Source: Actinomycetes bacterium (lineage in GTDB: Bacteria; Actinomycetota; Thermoleophilia; RBG-16-64-13). Taken from it: DNA of 64,000 nt. Positions 23,960 through 32,499 of the stretch are shown here, one piece after another. The notes beneath the pieces were generated by a model. It saw only the letters and a program-made list of their open reading frames with translations. It was not told the origin of the DNA and searched no databases. Every line of letters starts with the position of its first letter. Position 1 is the first letter of the stretch. Where the stretch lies: NCBI GenBank assembly GCA_024637035.1, contig JAGXFW010000024.1:1-64000 (forward strand). The letters run 5' to 3'. The translations under genes were made by a program, and so were the position numbers.

Positions 23960-24921
23960 GCTTGCCGCTCACGTTCGCCGCCGGCCTGCTCTGGGGCGCG
24001 GCGGCCTTCACCATCGTCGGGGCGCTCACGGCCGGGCTCGTGCTGGCCGAGCGCAAGGTGTCGGCGCGAATACAGGGCAGAGTCGGCCCGATGCACACCG
24101 GCCCTCATGGAGCCCTGCAGACCATCGCCGACATGATAAAGCTGGTGATGAAGGAAGACGTGCGCCCCGCCCGCGCGGACGCGACTGCCTTCCGGCTGGG
24201 CCCGCTGCTCGTGGCGGTGCCCGCGATTCTTTCTCTGGCGGTGATACCGTTCGGCGCCCCGCTCGTGATGCGCGACCTGAACGTGGGGGTGCTCTACTTC
24301 TTGGCCATCCCCGGCGTGACCGTGATAGGCCTTCTCCTCGCGGGGTGGGCCAGCTACGACAACTACTCGTTCCTCGGGGGGCTGCGTTCCTCGGCCCAGT
24401 TCATCAGCTACGAGATCCCGCGGAGCCTCACAGTGGTCACCGTGGTCATGCTTGCCGGCTCCCTGAGCACCGTGGACGTGCTCGACGCCCAGGCCACGGT
24501 GCCATACGCGGTGCTTCTGCCTTTCAGCTTCTTCCTGTATTGCGTCACCTCGCTGGCCGAGATCAACCGCCTGCCCTTCGACATGCCCGAGGCGGAGTCT
24601 GAGCTCGTGGCTGGATACCACACCGAGTACTCGGGATTCCGCTGGGCGCTGTTCTTCCTCGCCGAGTACGCGGGGTTCTTCGCGGCCGCGGCGTTCGGTG
24701 CCGTGCTGTTCCTCGGCGGCGGGAACGGCCCGCTTCTTCCGCCCATCGTCTGGCTGGCCGTGAAGACGGCCGCACTGCTGTTCATCGGCATGTGGATCCG
24801 CTTCACGCTGCCGCGCTTCCGCGCCGACCAACTCATGCGGCTTGCGTGGAAGGTGTTCCTGCCGGCCTCGCTCGCGAACCTCGTGCTTGCGGCCCTCATC
24901 ATGCGGGCGCTCGGCTCGTGA
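23956..24921 (+). CDS. nuoH: NADH-quinone oxidoreductase subunit H
   Basis: A 321-residue membrane subunit forming the quinone channel. Conserved sequences include ERKVSARIQGRVGP, GWASYDNYSFLGGLRSSAQFISYE and the loop EINRLPFDMPEAESELVAGYHTEYSG with its acidic residues. ATG 23956 overlaps the nuoA stop (ATGA). Eight or so helices are expected. Confidence 0.96.
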   Translation: MSLPLTFAAGLLWGAAAFTIVGALTAGLVLAERKVSARIQGRVGPMHTGPHGALQTIADMIKLVMKEDVRPARADATAFRLGPLLVAVPAILSLAVIPFGAPLVMRDLNVGVLYFLAIPGVTVIGLLLAGWASYDNYSFLGGLRSSAQFISYEIPRSLTVVTVVMLAGSLSTVDVLDAQATVPYAVLLPFSFFLYCVTSLAEINRLPFDMPEAESELVAGYHTEYSGFRWALFFLAEYAGFFAAAAFGAVLFLGGGNGPLLPPIVWLAVKTAALLFIGMWIRFTLPRFRADQLMRLAWKVFLPASLANLVLAALIMRALGS

Positions 24922-25421
24922 CCGAGTCCCAGAACATCGAACAGCTGCTCTTCGTGGCGTTCGGGATCGTCGCGGCCGGCGGCGCCCTCTTCGCGGTCGC
25001 GACGCGCTCGCTCCTGCGGTCGATCATCGCGCTGGGGGCCTTCCTCACCGCCGTGGCGGGCGAGTTCTACCTGCTTGCGGCCGACTTCCTCGCCGTCGTA
25101 CAGATATTCGTGTACGTAGGCGGTATTGTCGTGCTCATGCTGTTCGCCCTCATGCTGTCGGCGTCGGGCGTGCGGCACCCCATGGCGGCGATCGATCGGC
25201 CGGCTCTGGGCGCCGCGCTCTCGTATGTCATAGGAGCGGGGGTGCTGTGGGGTTCTCTTACCACCGACCTCCCCTCGGTGGGAGCCGGCACGGATGACGC
25301 CGTCGACGCCCTGGGGCGGGCGCTCCTGGGCTCTCAACTCTGGTCGTTCGAGCTTATCGGTGTGATCCTCTTGGCATCGGTGATCACTGCGCTCGTCATC
25401 GTGAGAAGGGAACGTCGATGA
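24918..25421 (+). CDS. nuoJ: NADH-quinone oxidoreductase subunit J
   Basis: A 167-residue membrane subunit with five helices. The central segment FYLLAADFLAVVQIFVYVGGIVVLMLF is the conserved helix 3 that undergoes the pi-bulge in other complexes. GTG 24918 overlaps the nuoH stop (GTGA). Confidence 0.94.
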   Translation: MTESQNIEQLLFVAFGIVAAGGALFAVATRSLLRSIIALGAFLTAVAGEFYLLAADFLAVVQIFVYVGGIVVLMLFALMLSASGVRHPMAAIDRPALGAALSYVIGAGVLWGSLTTDLPSVGAGTDDAVDALGRALLGSQLWSFELIGVILLASVITALVIVRRERR

Positions 25422-25720
25422 CCACGGCCGCCGTCACCCTGTCTTCGGTGCTCTTCGCCATAGGTGTGTTCGGTGTGCTCACCCGGCGGAATGCCATCTC
25501 GCTACTCGTCTCGGTGGAGATCATGATGAACGCCGCGATCATCAACCTTGTGGCGTTCTCTCGTCTGTACGAGCCGGAAGCGATGACCGGGCAGGTGTTC
25601 GCCCTGTTCGGTATCGGCATCGCGGCGTGTGAGGCTGCCATAGGGTTGGCTCTCGTGCTCGCGGTCTACAGACGCTTCGGCAGCACCGACGTGGATACCA
25701 TCGACCTCCTCAAAGGTTGA
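25418..25720 (+). CDS. nuoK: NADH-quinone oxidoreductase subunit K
   Basis: A 100-residue subunit with three helices. It retains the two proton-path glutamates, in SVEIMMNAAIINLV and in ACEAAIGLALVLAVYRRFG. ATG 25418 overlaps nuoJ (ATGA). Confidence 0.95.
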   Translation: MTTAAVTLSSVLFAIGVFGVLTRRNAISLLVSVEIMMNAAIINLVAFSRLYEPEAMTGQVFALFGIGIAACEAAIGLALVLAVYRRFGSTDVDTIDLLKG

Positions 25721-25725
25721 CCAGC

Positions 25726-27720
25726 ATGGCCGGACTCCTCGTTGCCATGTTCGCCGCGCCGCTCCTGGTCTGTGTGGCGCTCCTCGCGGGTGGCGCGGTC
25801 ACGTCGAGGTTGGATGAGACCGCCTCCCTCCGTCTGAGATCTCTCGCAGGTTGGATCTCCGTGGCAGGAACCTTCACCGCGTTCGTTCTGGCGCTTGTCG
25901 GCCTGTTCGCCGTCCACGGGGGAGAGGCTCCGGTGCTTCGCGCCGTGTGGTTCGAGGTGGGGGGGCTCGAGGTGCCGTTCAGCCTGAGACTGGACGGCCT
26001 GCAGGCGGTGATGGCGCTGGTCGTTTCGACGGTCGCCCTCCTGGTGCACCTCTACTCGATCGGCTACATGCACGGCGATCGCGACGCCACCGTCTACTTC
26101 GCCGAACTCTCGCTGTTCACATCGGCCATGCTCCTGCTCGTGCTGGCCGCCAACTTCTTCTTGCTCTACGTGGCCTGGGAGCTCGTCGGCGCCAGCTCCT
26201 ATCTGCTGATCTCGTACTACTTCCAGCGCCCGGAAGCTGCCGCGGCGGGCAAGAAGGCCTTCTTGACCACGCGGGTAGGCGACCTCGGGTTGCTCGTGGC
26301 GGTGTTCGCGATCGTGTCCCAGGCCGGGTCGTTCGACTACGACGCGGTCTTCGCGTGGGCCGCTGAGCCCGGGTTCCCAGGCGCCTGGGCGGTCGCCGTG
26401 CCCCTGTTGGTGTTCGCCGGGGCGGTGGGCAAGTCTGCGCAGTTCCCTCTGCACGTGTGGCTGCCCGATGCGATGGAAGGTCCCACGCCGGTCTCGGCAC
26501 TGATACATGCCGCCACCATGGTGGCGGCCGGAGTGTATCTCGTGGCGCGGGCCTACCCGCTCTTCGAAGCGGCCCCTGTCTCGCTCGACGTCGTGGCGTA
26601 TGTAGGCGCCTTCACCGCCCTGATGGCGGCGTCCATCGCCGTCGTGCAGTCGGACATCAAGAAGGTGCTCGCATATTCTACGATCAGCCAGTTGGGCTTC
26701 ATGATGGCCGCGCTCGGGGCGGGTGCTCCCTCCGCCGGCATCTTCCACCTGTTCTCGCACGCCTGGTTCAAGGCCCTGCTGTTCCTGGGGGCCGGCAGTG
26801 TGATCCATGCCACCGGCCGTCAGACGGTCGCGCGACTCGGTGGCCTGGCACGACGCATGCCGGTCACCGCCTGGACCTTCGCCGCGGGCGGCTTGGCCCT
26901 CGCCGGAATCCCCCCGTTCGCGGGATTCTGGAGCAAAGAGGAGGTGCTGGCCGGGCTGGCCGAGCATCATCCGGTCCTGCTCGGCCTGCTCCTTCTGGCG
27001 GGCTTCCTCACCGCGTTCTACATCACACGGCTGTTCTTCCTGGTGTTCTTCGGGCCGGAGCCGGCAGACGCCCCCGAATCCTCGCTCGCCCCGCCGGCCG
27101 GCCCGGCGAGCGCCGCGGCGCACCCGCCGGATGTCGCGGACGCGGGCGGTGAGGGCGTCTGGTCTGGAGTGAAGGAGTCCGGGTGGGTTATGAGCCTGCC
27201 TCTTGTGGTGCTCGGAGGGGCCTCGCTGGTAGCCGGGTTCGCGGGCGCGGAATTCCTCGGCCGACCTCTCCAGGACCTGTTGGGCCTTGAGGTAGCCGGT
27301 GCCGGGGCGGCCCACGATGCGCCAGCCTGGCTTCCGTGGGTGGCGACGCTCGCCGGGTTCGCGGGCGTGGGAGGGGGGTGGCTGGCGTATGGTCGCCGTT
27401 CCGGCCGCGTCGGTGGTCTGGGTTTCGACGCCCGGATGGAGAGTACCCTCGGAGGCTTCTATCGCGTGGTAGCGCGCGGCTATCTGGTCGACGAGTTCTA
27501 CTCCCGTGTCGTGATCGGGCCTTTCGTCTCCGTGAGTCGCTTCGCGTCGCGGCGGGTGGACGCCCGCGTCATCGACGGCGTGGTCGATGGGCTCGCGCGC
27601 ACGGTGGTTGCGGCCGGAGGCCTGGTGCGGCGCCTGCAGTCGGGCGAGGTGCGAGACTACTTGGCCGCGATGGCCGTAGGGGCGATCGTGGTCGCGGCCC
27701 TTGCCTTGGGGCTGCTGTGA
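25726..27720 (+). CDS. nuoL: NADH-quinone oxidoreductase subunit L
   Basis: The distal proton-pumping antiporter-like subunit, 664 residues with the long C-terminal extension. Motifs: YVAWELVGASSYLLISYYF, HVWLPDAMEGPTPVSALIHAATMVAAG, LAYSTISQLGFMM and GIPPFAGFWSKEEVL. ATG 25726 is preferred over TTG 25717 because AAAGG lies 9 bases upstream of it. An approximately 60-residue Ala/Pro/Gly-rich insert (about 445-500) precedes the last helices. Confidence 0.95.
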   Translation: MAGLLVAMFAAPLLVCVALLAGGAVTSRLDETASLRLRSLAGWISVAGTFTAFVLALVGLFAVHGGEAPVLRAVWFEVGGLEVPFSLRLDGLQAVMALVVSTVALLVHLYSIGYMHGDRDATVYFAELSLFTSAMLLLVLAANFFLLYVAWELVGASSYLLISYYFQRPEAAAAGKKAFLTTRVGDLGLLVAVFAIVSQAGSFDYDAVFAWAAEPGFPGAWAVAVPLLVFAGAVGKSAQFPLHVWLPDAMEGPTPVSALIHAATMVAAGVYLVARAYPLFEAAPVSLDVVAYVGAFTALMAASIAVVQSDIKKVLAYSTISQLGFMMAALGAGAPSAGIFHLFSHAWFKALLFLGAGSVIHATGRQTVARLGGLARRMPVTAWTFAAGGLALAGIPPFAGFWSKEEVLAGLAEHHPVLLGLLLLAGFLTAFYITRLFFLVFFGPEPADAPESSLAPPAGPASAAAHPPDVADAGGEGVWSGVKESGWVMSLPLVVLGGASLVAGFAGAEFLGRPLQDLLGLEVAGAGAAHDAPAWLPWVATLAGFAGVGGGWLAYGRRSGRVGGLGFDARMESTLGGFYRVVARGYLVDEFYSRVVIGPFVSVSRFASRRVDARVIDGVVDGLARTVVAAGGLVRRLQSGEVRDYLAAMAVGAIVVAALALGLL

Positions 27721-27750
27721 TGGAGGCCGTGTCGTGATGGAGGCCGTGCT
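27717..27750 (+). repeat. 17-bp tandem duplication at the nuoL/nuoN junction
   Basis: Two adjacent copies, 27717-27733 and 27734-27750, agree in the first 15 bases (GTGATGGAGGCCGTG). The second copy carries the NuoN start (ATG 27737). The first overlaps the nuoL stop and opens a five-codon frame (ATG 27720 to TGA 27737), so ribosomes could terminate right at the true start. Confidence 0.8.
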
Positions 27751-29224
27751 GCTGCTCTTCCCCAAGGGGGCCATAGCTGTCGCTGTGATGCTCGCCCTGA
27801 TGTTGGATTCACTCGCCCCTGGACGCGCTCGGCGCGGACTGATCATTGCCACCGTCGCGCTTCTGACGGTGGGTGCCGTGGTGGCCGCCGTGGGAATCGG
27901 ACGCTCGGCTGCGTTCATGGACGGCGCCCTGGTGGTCGACCGGTACTCGATCTTCAGCGACATCGTCTTGCTGGCCTTGGGCGCTCTCGTGACGCTCGCC
28001 GCCCTCGATTCGGTCGGATCGAGCGCCGATGGGGGCGACTTCCACGTGCTGCTCTACCTTTCTTTGGGCGGCGCCTCCGTGTTGGCCTCCGCGGGCAACC
28101 TGATCGTCGTCTTCCTGGGCATCGAACTCGCGATCATCCCCACGTTCGCGCTCGTCGCGTTCCGCGCCGAGGATCGACGCAGCTTCGAGGCGGCGCTCAA
28201 GTACTTCCTCCTGAGCGTGTTCGCGTCGGCTGTGCTCCTCTTCGGGTTCTCCTTGGTCTACGGAAGCACCGGTTCGGTGCGGTTGCCCCCTGGCGTCGAG
28301 GTGGTCGCGTCGAACATGCTGATCATAGGTATCGCTCTCGTGCTCGTGGGGTTCGGATTCAAGCTCGCCGCCTTCCCCTTCCACCAATGGCTCCCTGATG
28401 CCTTCGAGGTGTCGCACCCCGAGGTGGCGGCCTTCCTGGCGGTCGGACCGAAGTTGGCGGCGGTGGTCGCTCTGGTTCGTGTGCTCGAGGGTCTCACTGC
28501 TCTGAGCGGGGCTTGGACGGCGGCCCTCGCCGGGGTCGCGCTGCTCACGATGTTGTGGGGGAACCTGGGCGCGTTCCGACAGACCCGTCTGCCTCGTCTT
28601 CTCGCGTACTCGGCTATCGCCCACGCGGGCTACGCGCTGGTGGGTCTGGCCGGTGGAGGCTCGCGTGGTATGGACGGTGCCGTCGTGTACTTCGCGGCCT
28701 ACAGCGCAGCCGCGCTGGGGGCCTTCTTGGTCGTGGCGATGTTGTTGAGGGAGGGCCTCGGTGACAGGCTCGCCGATCTGCGCGGTCTGGGCCGGCGCAG
28801 GCCACTCCTGGCTGCGGCCATGAGTGTCTTCATGGTCTCGATGATCGGTGTGCCGCTCTTCGCGGGGTTCTGGGGGAAGTTCTCGGTGTTCCTGGGCGCG
28901 ATCGAAGGTGGGTTGGTGTGGCTGGCGGTGGCCGGGGTGCTGAACAGCGCCATGTCGTTCGGGTACTACGGCAACGTGATCAGGCTGATGTACTTCGGGG
29001 ATGCGGTCGACGATCGTGCGCCTGTCGGCGATCCTGAACCGGTCGGGGGGCTCGATGCAGCCGACGGACTCGATCGTGGCGGTGGATCCGTTCCGACGAC
29101 GCCGGCCAATCGAGGGTCATGGGGACAGCGGCTCGCGCTCGGGGCCGCGGTCGCGCTGACCCTTCTTCTCGGTGTCATCCCCTCACTCTTGTTCGGGGCT
29201 CTGGGAGTCTCGTCGGGCTTCTGA
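27737..29224 (+). CDS. nuoN: NADH-quinone oxidoreductase subunit N
   Basis: A 495-residue antiporter-like subunit. It is N rather than M because of ALKYFLLSVFASAVLLFGFSL and FKLAAFPFHQWLPDAFEVSHPEVAAFL, with Lys in FRQTRLPRLLAYSAIAHAGY. GTG 27734 is a possible alternative start with better spacing from GGAGG. A Gly/Asp/Pro-rich cytoplasmic loop near 435-470 interrupts the last helices. It is the last gene of the operon; no nuoM is found in the window. Confidence 0.94.
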   Translation: MEAVLLLFPKGAIAVAVMLALMLDSLAPGRARRGLIIATVALLTVGAVVAAVGIGRSAAFMDGALVVDRYSIFSDIVLLALGALVTLAALDSVGSSADGGDFHVLLYLSLGGASVLASAGNLIVVFLGIELAIIPTFALVAFRAEDRRSFEAALKYFLLSVFASAVLLFGFSLVYGSTGSVRLPPGVEVVASNMLIIGIALVLVGFGFKLAAFPFHQWLPDAFEVSHPEVAAFLAVGPKLAAVVALVRVLEGLTALSGAWTAALAGVALLTMLWGNLGAFRQTRLPRLLAYSAIAHAGYALVGLAGGGSRGMDGAVVYFAAYSAAALGAFLVVAMLLREGLGDRLADLRGLGRRRPLLAAAMSVFMVSMIGVPLFAGFWGKFSVFLGAIEGGLVWLAVAGVLNSAMSFGYYGNVIRLMYFGDAVDDRAPVGDPEPVGGLDAADGLDRGGGSVPTTPANRGSWGQRLALGAAVALTLLLGVIPSLLFGALGVSSGF

Positions 29225-29288
29225 CGGCAAGGGGTTCCGCGAAGGGCCTGTGTCGGGGCTGGGGCGACCGGGTGGCGCCCGCGGCGGT

Positions 29289-30506
29289 CTATTCGGTGGC
29301 GGCGACCACTTCCGAGTGCGTAGCAGGCTCTTCCAAGTGCTGGAACGGGTCGCGAGAGACCAGGCGCGTGTCGCGGGCGATAGAGAGCGTGGCGCCCTTC
29401 CACTTGATACCCCTGGTGAGATATCCGGCTATCCACGCCCAGACGAGCAGCAGGTCGCGCACTGCCGTCAACGGCAGTTCCCTGATCCTTGGCGTCGCGC
29501 CAAGCAGAGTAGCCAAGCCCGCGTCGAGAGCCATCTTCGCGGCCAACGCCGATCCGGAGAGGACCAAGGTGCGGTCTGTGACCTCACCGGTGGCAACGGC
29601 CACACCGATGAGGGCGAGGGCGAGCAGCGTGGGGTTGGTGAGCGGCTCGAGGGCGTAGGCGGGACGCGAGACGGCGCGTCGCATAGCATTCCAACGGATG
29701 TATCTGCGCAGGAAGCCACGCATGCTCTGGCTCTCGCACACGCGATCGACGGGCATCGGTGAGATCACGACACGCAGTCCGCTTTGTTTGAAGAGCGTGG
29801 CCAGCATGAAGTCCTCGGCCAGGAAGCTTTGCACTGCCTTGAACCCACCGATCCGCTCAAGGTCCACTCGTCTCATCAGCATCGACTTGCCGATCACGCA
29901 GCTCGTTCCAAAGCGATCCAGCAGCGACACGGATCCGAACACGAAACCGTTCAGATATCCGTTGTCGAGGGCCGCACCGAGTGAGCCCGCCCCCGTGCCT
30001 CGCACAAGATGGCTGACCAGCCCTACCCTCGGGTCATCAAGATGGGAGACCGCCTCACGAAGGTATCCGGGGGCGACGCGCACGTTGGCATCGCTCACAA
30101 GCACCAGTCCGTGTTGCGCGATCCGGTATCCGGGGATCAAGTTCGCCACCTTGGGGTTGAGCGCGCCGCGGTAGTCGCCCACGATGATCGAGATGTCTAT
30201 GTCGGGGTGACGCGTGCGCAACTCACGCACGAGCGGGAGTGCCTCGTCCAACGGGTCTTGCAGGCAGAAGATCAACTCGTACGACGGGTAGTCGAGTCTG
30301 CAGAACGATTCGAGGTTATCGGCGAGCCCGTCGTCGAGGCCGCATAGAGGCTTGAGAATCGACACGGGCGGCAGCGATGCGGCCGCTGCTCGAGGTGTGG
30401 CAGGTCGGCCTTTGTAGCTCGGGCGGCGGTGGAGCCAGGAGGCCACGAGCTGTGCGCAGCAGAACGCAAGCGAAACCGTCAGTAGGATCTCGAAGATGAG
30501 GGTCAT
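29289..30506 (-). CDS. Membrane glycosyltransferase, GT2/GT21 ceramide-glucosyltransferase-like (HpnI-like)
   Basis: A 405-residue inverting glycosyltransferase with an N-terminal anchor helix (5-25) and about three C-terminal helices. Family motifs: PPVSILKPLCGLDDGL (46-61), VSDANVRVAPGYL as the DxD-like site, FLAEDFMLATL with the catalytic Asp, and RRYIRWNAMRR as the (Q/R)xxRW motif. This arrangement is shared by ceramide glucosyltransferase and the hopanoid-associated HpnI; which lipid it modifies is unknown. It points towards the convergent nuoN and follows the GH1 gene by 58 bases. Confidence 0.85.
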   Translation of the reverse strand: MTLIFEILLTVSLAFCCAQLVASWLHRRPSYKGRPATPRAAAASLPPVSILKPLCGLDDGLADNLESFCRLDYPSYELIFCLQDPLDEALPLVRELRTRHPDIDISIIVGDYRGALNPKVANLIPGYRIAQHGLVLVSDANVRVAPGYLREAVSHLDDPRVGLVSHLVRGTGAGSLGAALDNGYLNGFVFGSVSLLDRFGTSCVIGKSMLMRRVDLERIGGFKAVQSFLAEDFMLATLFKQSGLRVVISPMPVDRVCESQSMRGFLRRYIRWNAMRRAVSRPAYALEPLTNPTLLALALIGVAVATGEVTDRTLVLSGSALAAKMALDAGLATLLGATPRIRELPLTAVRDLLLVWAWIAGYLTRGIKWKGATLSIARDTRLVSRDPFQHLEEPATHSEVVAATE

Positions 30507-30564
30507 GCGGTCATCTCAGCAAGCGTAGCGGGGGATTTCGGTGAACGGTGGGGGATTCACGCAC

Positions 30565-32001
30565 TCACGAGTCGGTCAAGGTGGACGATCTTTCTCCCAT
30601 ATCGCCGGGAATAGTAGCAGAGCGGTCCGCCGCGTGTGCGGCCAACTCGTCAGCGGCGGCCGTGCGCGTGCGCTCGAGGGTCGTGAAGTCCACATGATAG
30701 AGACCGAAGCGGGGCCCGAGACCGATGAGCCACTCGTAGTTGTCGAGGAGCGACCACCAGAAATACCCGCGGATATCGAGGCCTGCCGCTCGGCAGCGTC
30801 GCACCACCTCGAGGTGGCTACGCATGTAGGTGATCTTGCGATCGTCATCTGTCTCGGCGGCACCGTTCTCGGTGACCACAAGCGGCACGCCCAGCGAGGA
30901 GGCGGTGAGCAGCACATCCGCAAAGCCTTCGGGGCTCACTTCCCACCCGGTCTCGGTGAGGCCGCGGCCCGAGCGGTCTTCCCAGAAATAGCCCGGTCTT
31001 CTCGGGTGGAACTCCGTGAAGTTCACGTGCGCCCGCGTGTAGTAGTTGACACCCAGGAAGTCGAGGCGACCGACGAGTGGCAGCGCGGCGATGCGTCCGA
31101 ACGGCAGGAGGCGCAAGGTGACGCGTCCGGTGCGGAACGCTTCGAGTACGCTCCGGTTGTAGAGGCGGTCCAGCAAGGCCGCGGCCCAACGGTCCAGGAA
31201 CGACCCGGGGCGATCGGGGTGGAACGGGAGCATGTTGTGAGTGATGCCCACCATGGCGCCGGGGCACGAACCGTGGATCACGGTGTACAACCGGGCGTGG
31301 GCTCGAAGCATGTTCGTCAGGGCTCGGTGGGCCGCGCGAAGGCCGAACTTCCCCGGCGGAGTCATGCCCGCGAGGTATCCGCCGGCCGCGTGGACGTTGG
31401 GCTCGTTCAGGGTCAGCCAGATCCTCACCGTGCCGCACAACTCCTTGACCATGCGCGTGGCGAACGCCACGAACTCCTCGAGGAAGGCTTCCTTGGTCCA
31501 ATCGAGACCCTCCTCCGCCAACCAAGCCGGGGCGGTGAAGTGGTGCAGGGTCACCACCGGCTCGATGCCTCGCCGCCGCAGCGTGGCGGCGATGTCCGCG
31601 TACCTATCGACCTCGTCCTGCACCCATTCACCGCGTCGAGGGACCACGCGGCTCCAGGAGACCGAGAACCGGTACCCCCCGAGCCCGAGCTCAGAGACCA
31701 GATCCAGATCGTCCGCCGTACGCTCGTGGTGGCCCACCCCGCGGAGCCGAACGGCCTGGTCCGCGGCATCGACCACCTTCCACTGCGCCCAATCGGATGT
31801 CGGAGCCCCTTCCGTCTGGAAGGCCGAGGTCGCGACGCCCCAGAGGAACCCGTCACGGGGCAGTGGCTCGTCGCGGGGTAGTGGCTCGTCGCGGGGCAGT
31901 GGCTCGTCGCGGGGTAGTGGCTCGTCGACTGGGAGGCCTCCAGGCGTGGAGGTGTCTGTACCGGGTCTCTCTGAAGGAGGGCTCTCGGACGTGGTGGTCA
32001 T
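30565..32001 (-). CDS. Glycoside hydrolase family 1 (beta-glucosidase-like)
   Basis: A 478-residue retaining glycosidase with a (beta/alpha)8 barrel. The acid/base is in WLTLNEPNVHAAGGY and the nucleophile in LVVTENGAAETDD; FLWGVATSAFQTEGA is the GH1 N-terminal signature and GYFWWSLLDNYEW the C-terminal one. There is no signal peptide, so it is cytoplasmic. The first 50 residues are low complexity, with four copies of DEPLPR. ATG 32001 is the likely start; a good ribosome binding site is not evident. The substrate is not defined. Confidence 0.93.
   Translation of the reverse strand: MTTTSESPPSERPGTDTSTPGGLPVDEPLPRDEPLPRDEPLPRDEPLPRDGFLWGVATSAFQTEGAPTSDWAQWKVVDAADQAVRLRGVGHHERTADDLDLVSELGLGGYRFSVSWSRVVPRRGEWVQDEVDRYADIAATLRRRGIEPVVTLHHFTAPAWLAEEGLDWTKEAFLEEFVAFATRMVKELCGTVRIWLTLNEPNVHAAGGYLAGMTPPGKFGLRAAHRALTNMLRAHARLYTVIHGSCPGAMVGITHNMLPFHPDRPGSFLDRWAAALLDRLYNRSVLEAFRTGRVTLRLLPFGRIAALPLVGRLDFLGVNYYTRAHVNFTEFHPRRPGYFWEDRSGRGLTETGWEVSPEGFADVLLTASSLGVPLVVTENGAAETDDDRKITYMRSHLEVVRRCRAAGLDIRGYFWWSLLDNYEWLIGLGPRFGLYHVDFTTLERTRTAAADELAAHAADRSATIPGDMGERSSTLTDS
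31851..31922. repeat. 18-bp minisatellite inside the GH1 gene
   Basis: Four tandem 18-bp units (cgtcgcggggYagtggct), with C or T alternating at the eleventh base, so units 1/3 and 2/4 match, a sign of duplication of a 36-bp dimer. Translated on the minus strand it gives DEPLPR repeated four times with alternating Leu codons. Confidence 0.93.
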
Positions 32002-32156
32002 TCGGCGCGCGTGTCTCCCTTCGGCGGCTGGGCGCCTCCTTCGGCGTGATCGCATCAAAGCATGGTGGCGTGCTCCGGGCAAGCCCGCGCGGTTTGGGGG
32101 GCTTCATCGTGAGGTAGAAGCTGCTCACTCATCGAACCCGTTTGGAAGGAGAGGGA

Positions 32157-32372
32157 ATGCCCGATAGCGTCTACAAGCTGATCGATCTAATCGGAACCAG
32201 CACCACATCCTGGGAGGACGCGGCGAAGAAGGCCGTGGAACTCGCCGGCGAGACTCTCGACGACCTTCGCGTAGCTGAGGTGACCGAGCTCGACATGAAG
32301 ATCGAGAACGACAAGGTCGTGGCGTATCGGGCGAAGGTACGCCTGTCGTTCAAGTATCACACCGACATCTGA
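32157..32372 (+). CDS. Dodecin
   Basis: A 71-residue flavin-binding storage protein that assembles into a hollow dodecamer. It has the family start VYKLIDLIGTS, SWEDAAKKAVE, the flavin-stacking region LRVAEVTELDMKIEN and the end YRAKVRLSFKY. ATG 32157 follows AAGGAGAGG. It is a stand-alone gene. The gap of 127 bases to gcvPB downstream shows no clear terminator. Confidence 0.95.
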   Translation: MPDSVYKLIDLIGTSTTSWEDAAKKAVELAGETLDDLRVAEVTELDMKIENDKVVAYRAKVRLSFKYHTDI

Positions 32373-32499
32373 TCCTCGGAGTCACGGCACCGCGCTCGCC
32401 GCTCGGCTCGATGCCGGTTGGCGGGCGCTGCTGTCCTCGTCGCGGCGTGTGGCGCAAGATGCACGCCCTTGTGACGCCGCTACGGGGGCTCGGGGGCTC

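Noticed and set aside
25666-27963. A 765-codon open frame antisense to nuoL and nuoN
   Set aside because: Its translation is His/Arg/Gly-rich with no domain, the usual look of an antisense frame in GC-rich DNA; the plus strand encodes clear complex I subunits.
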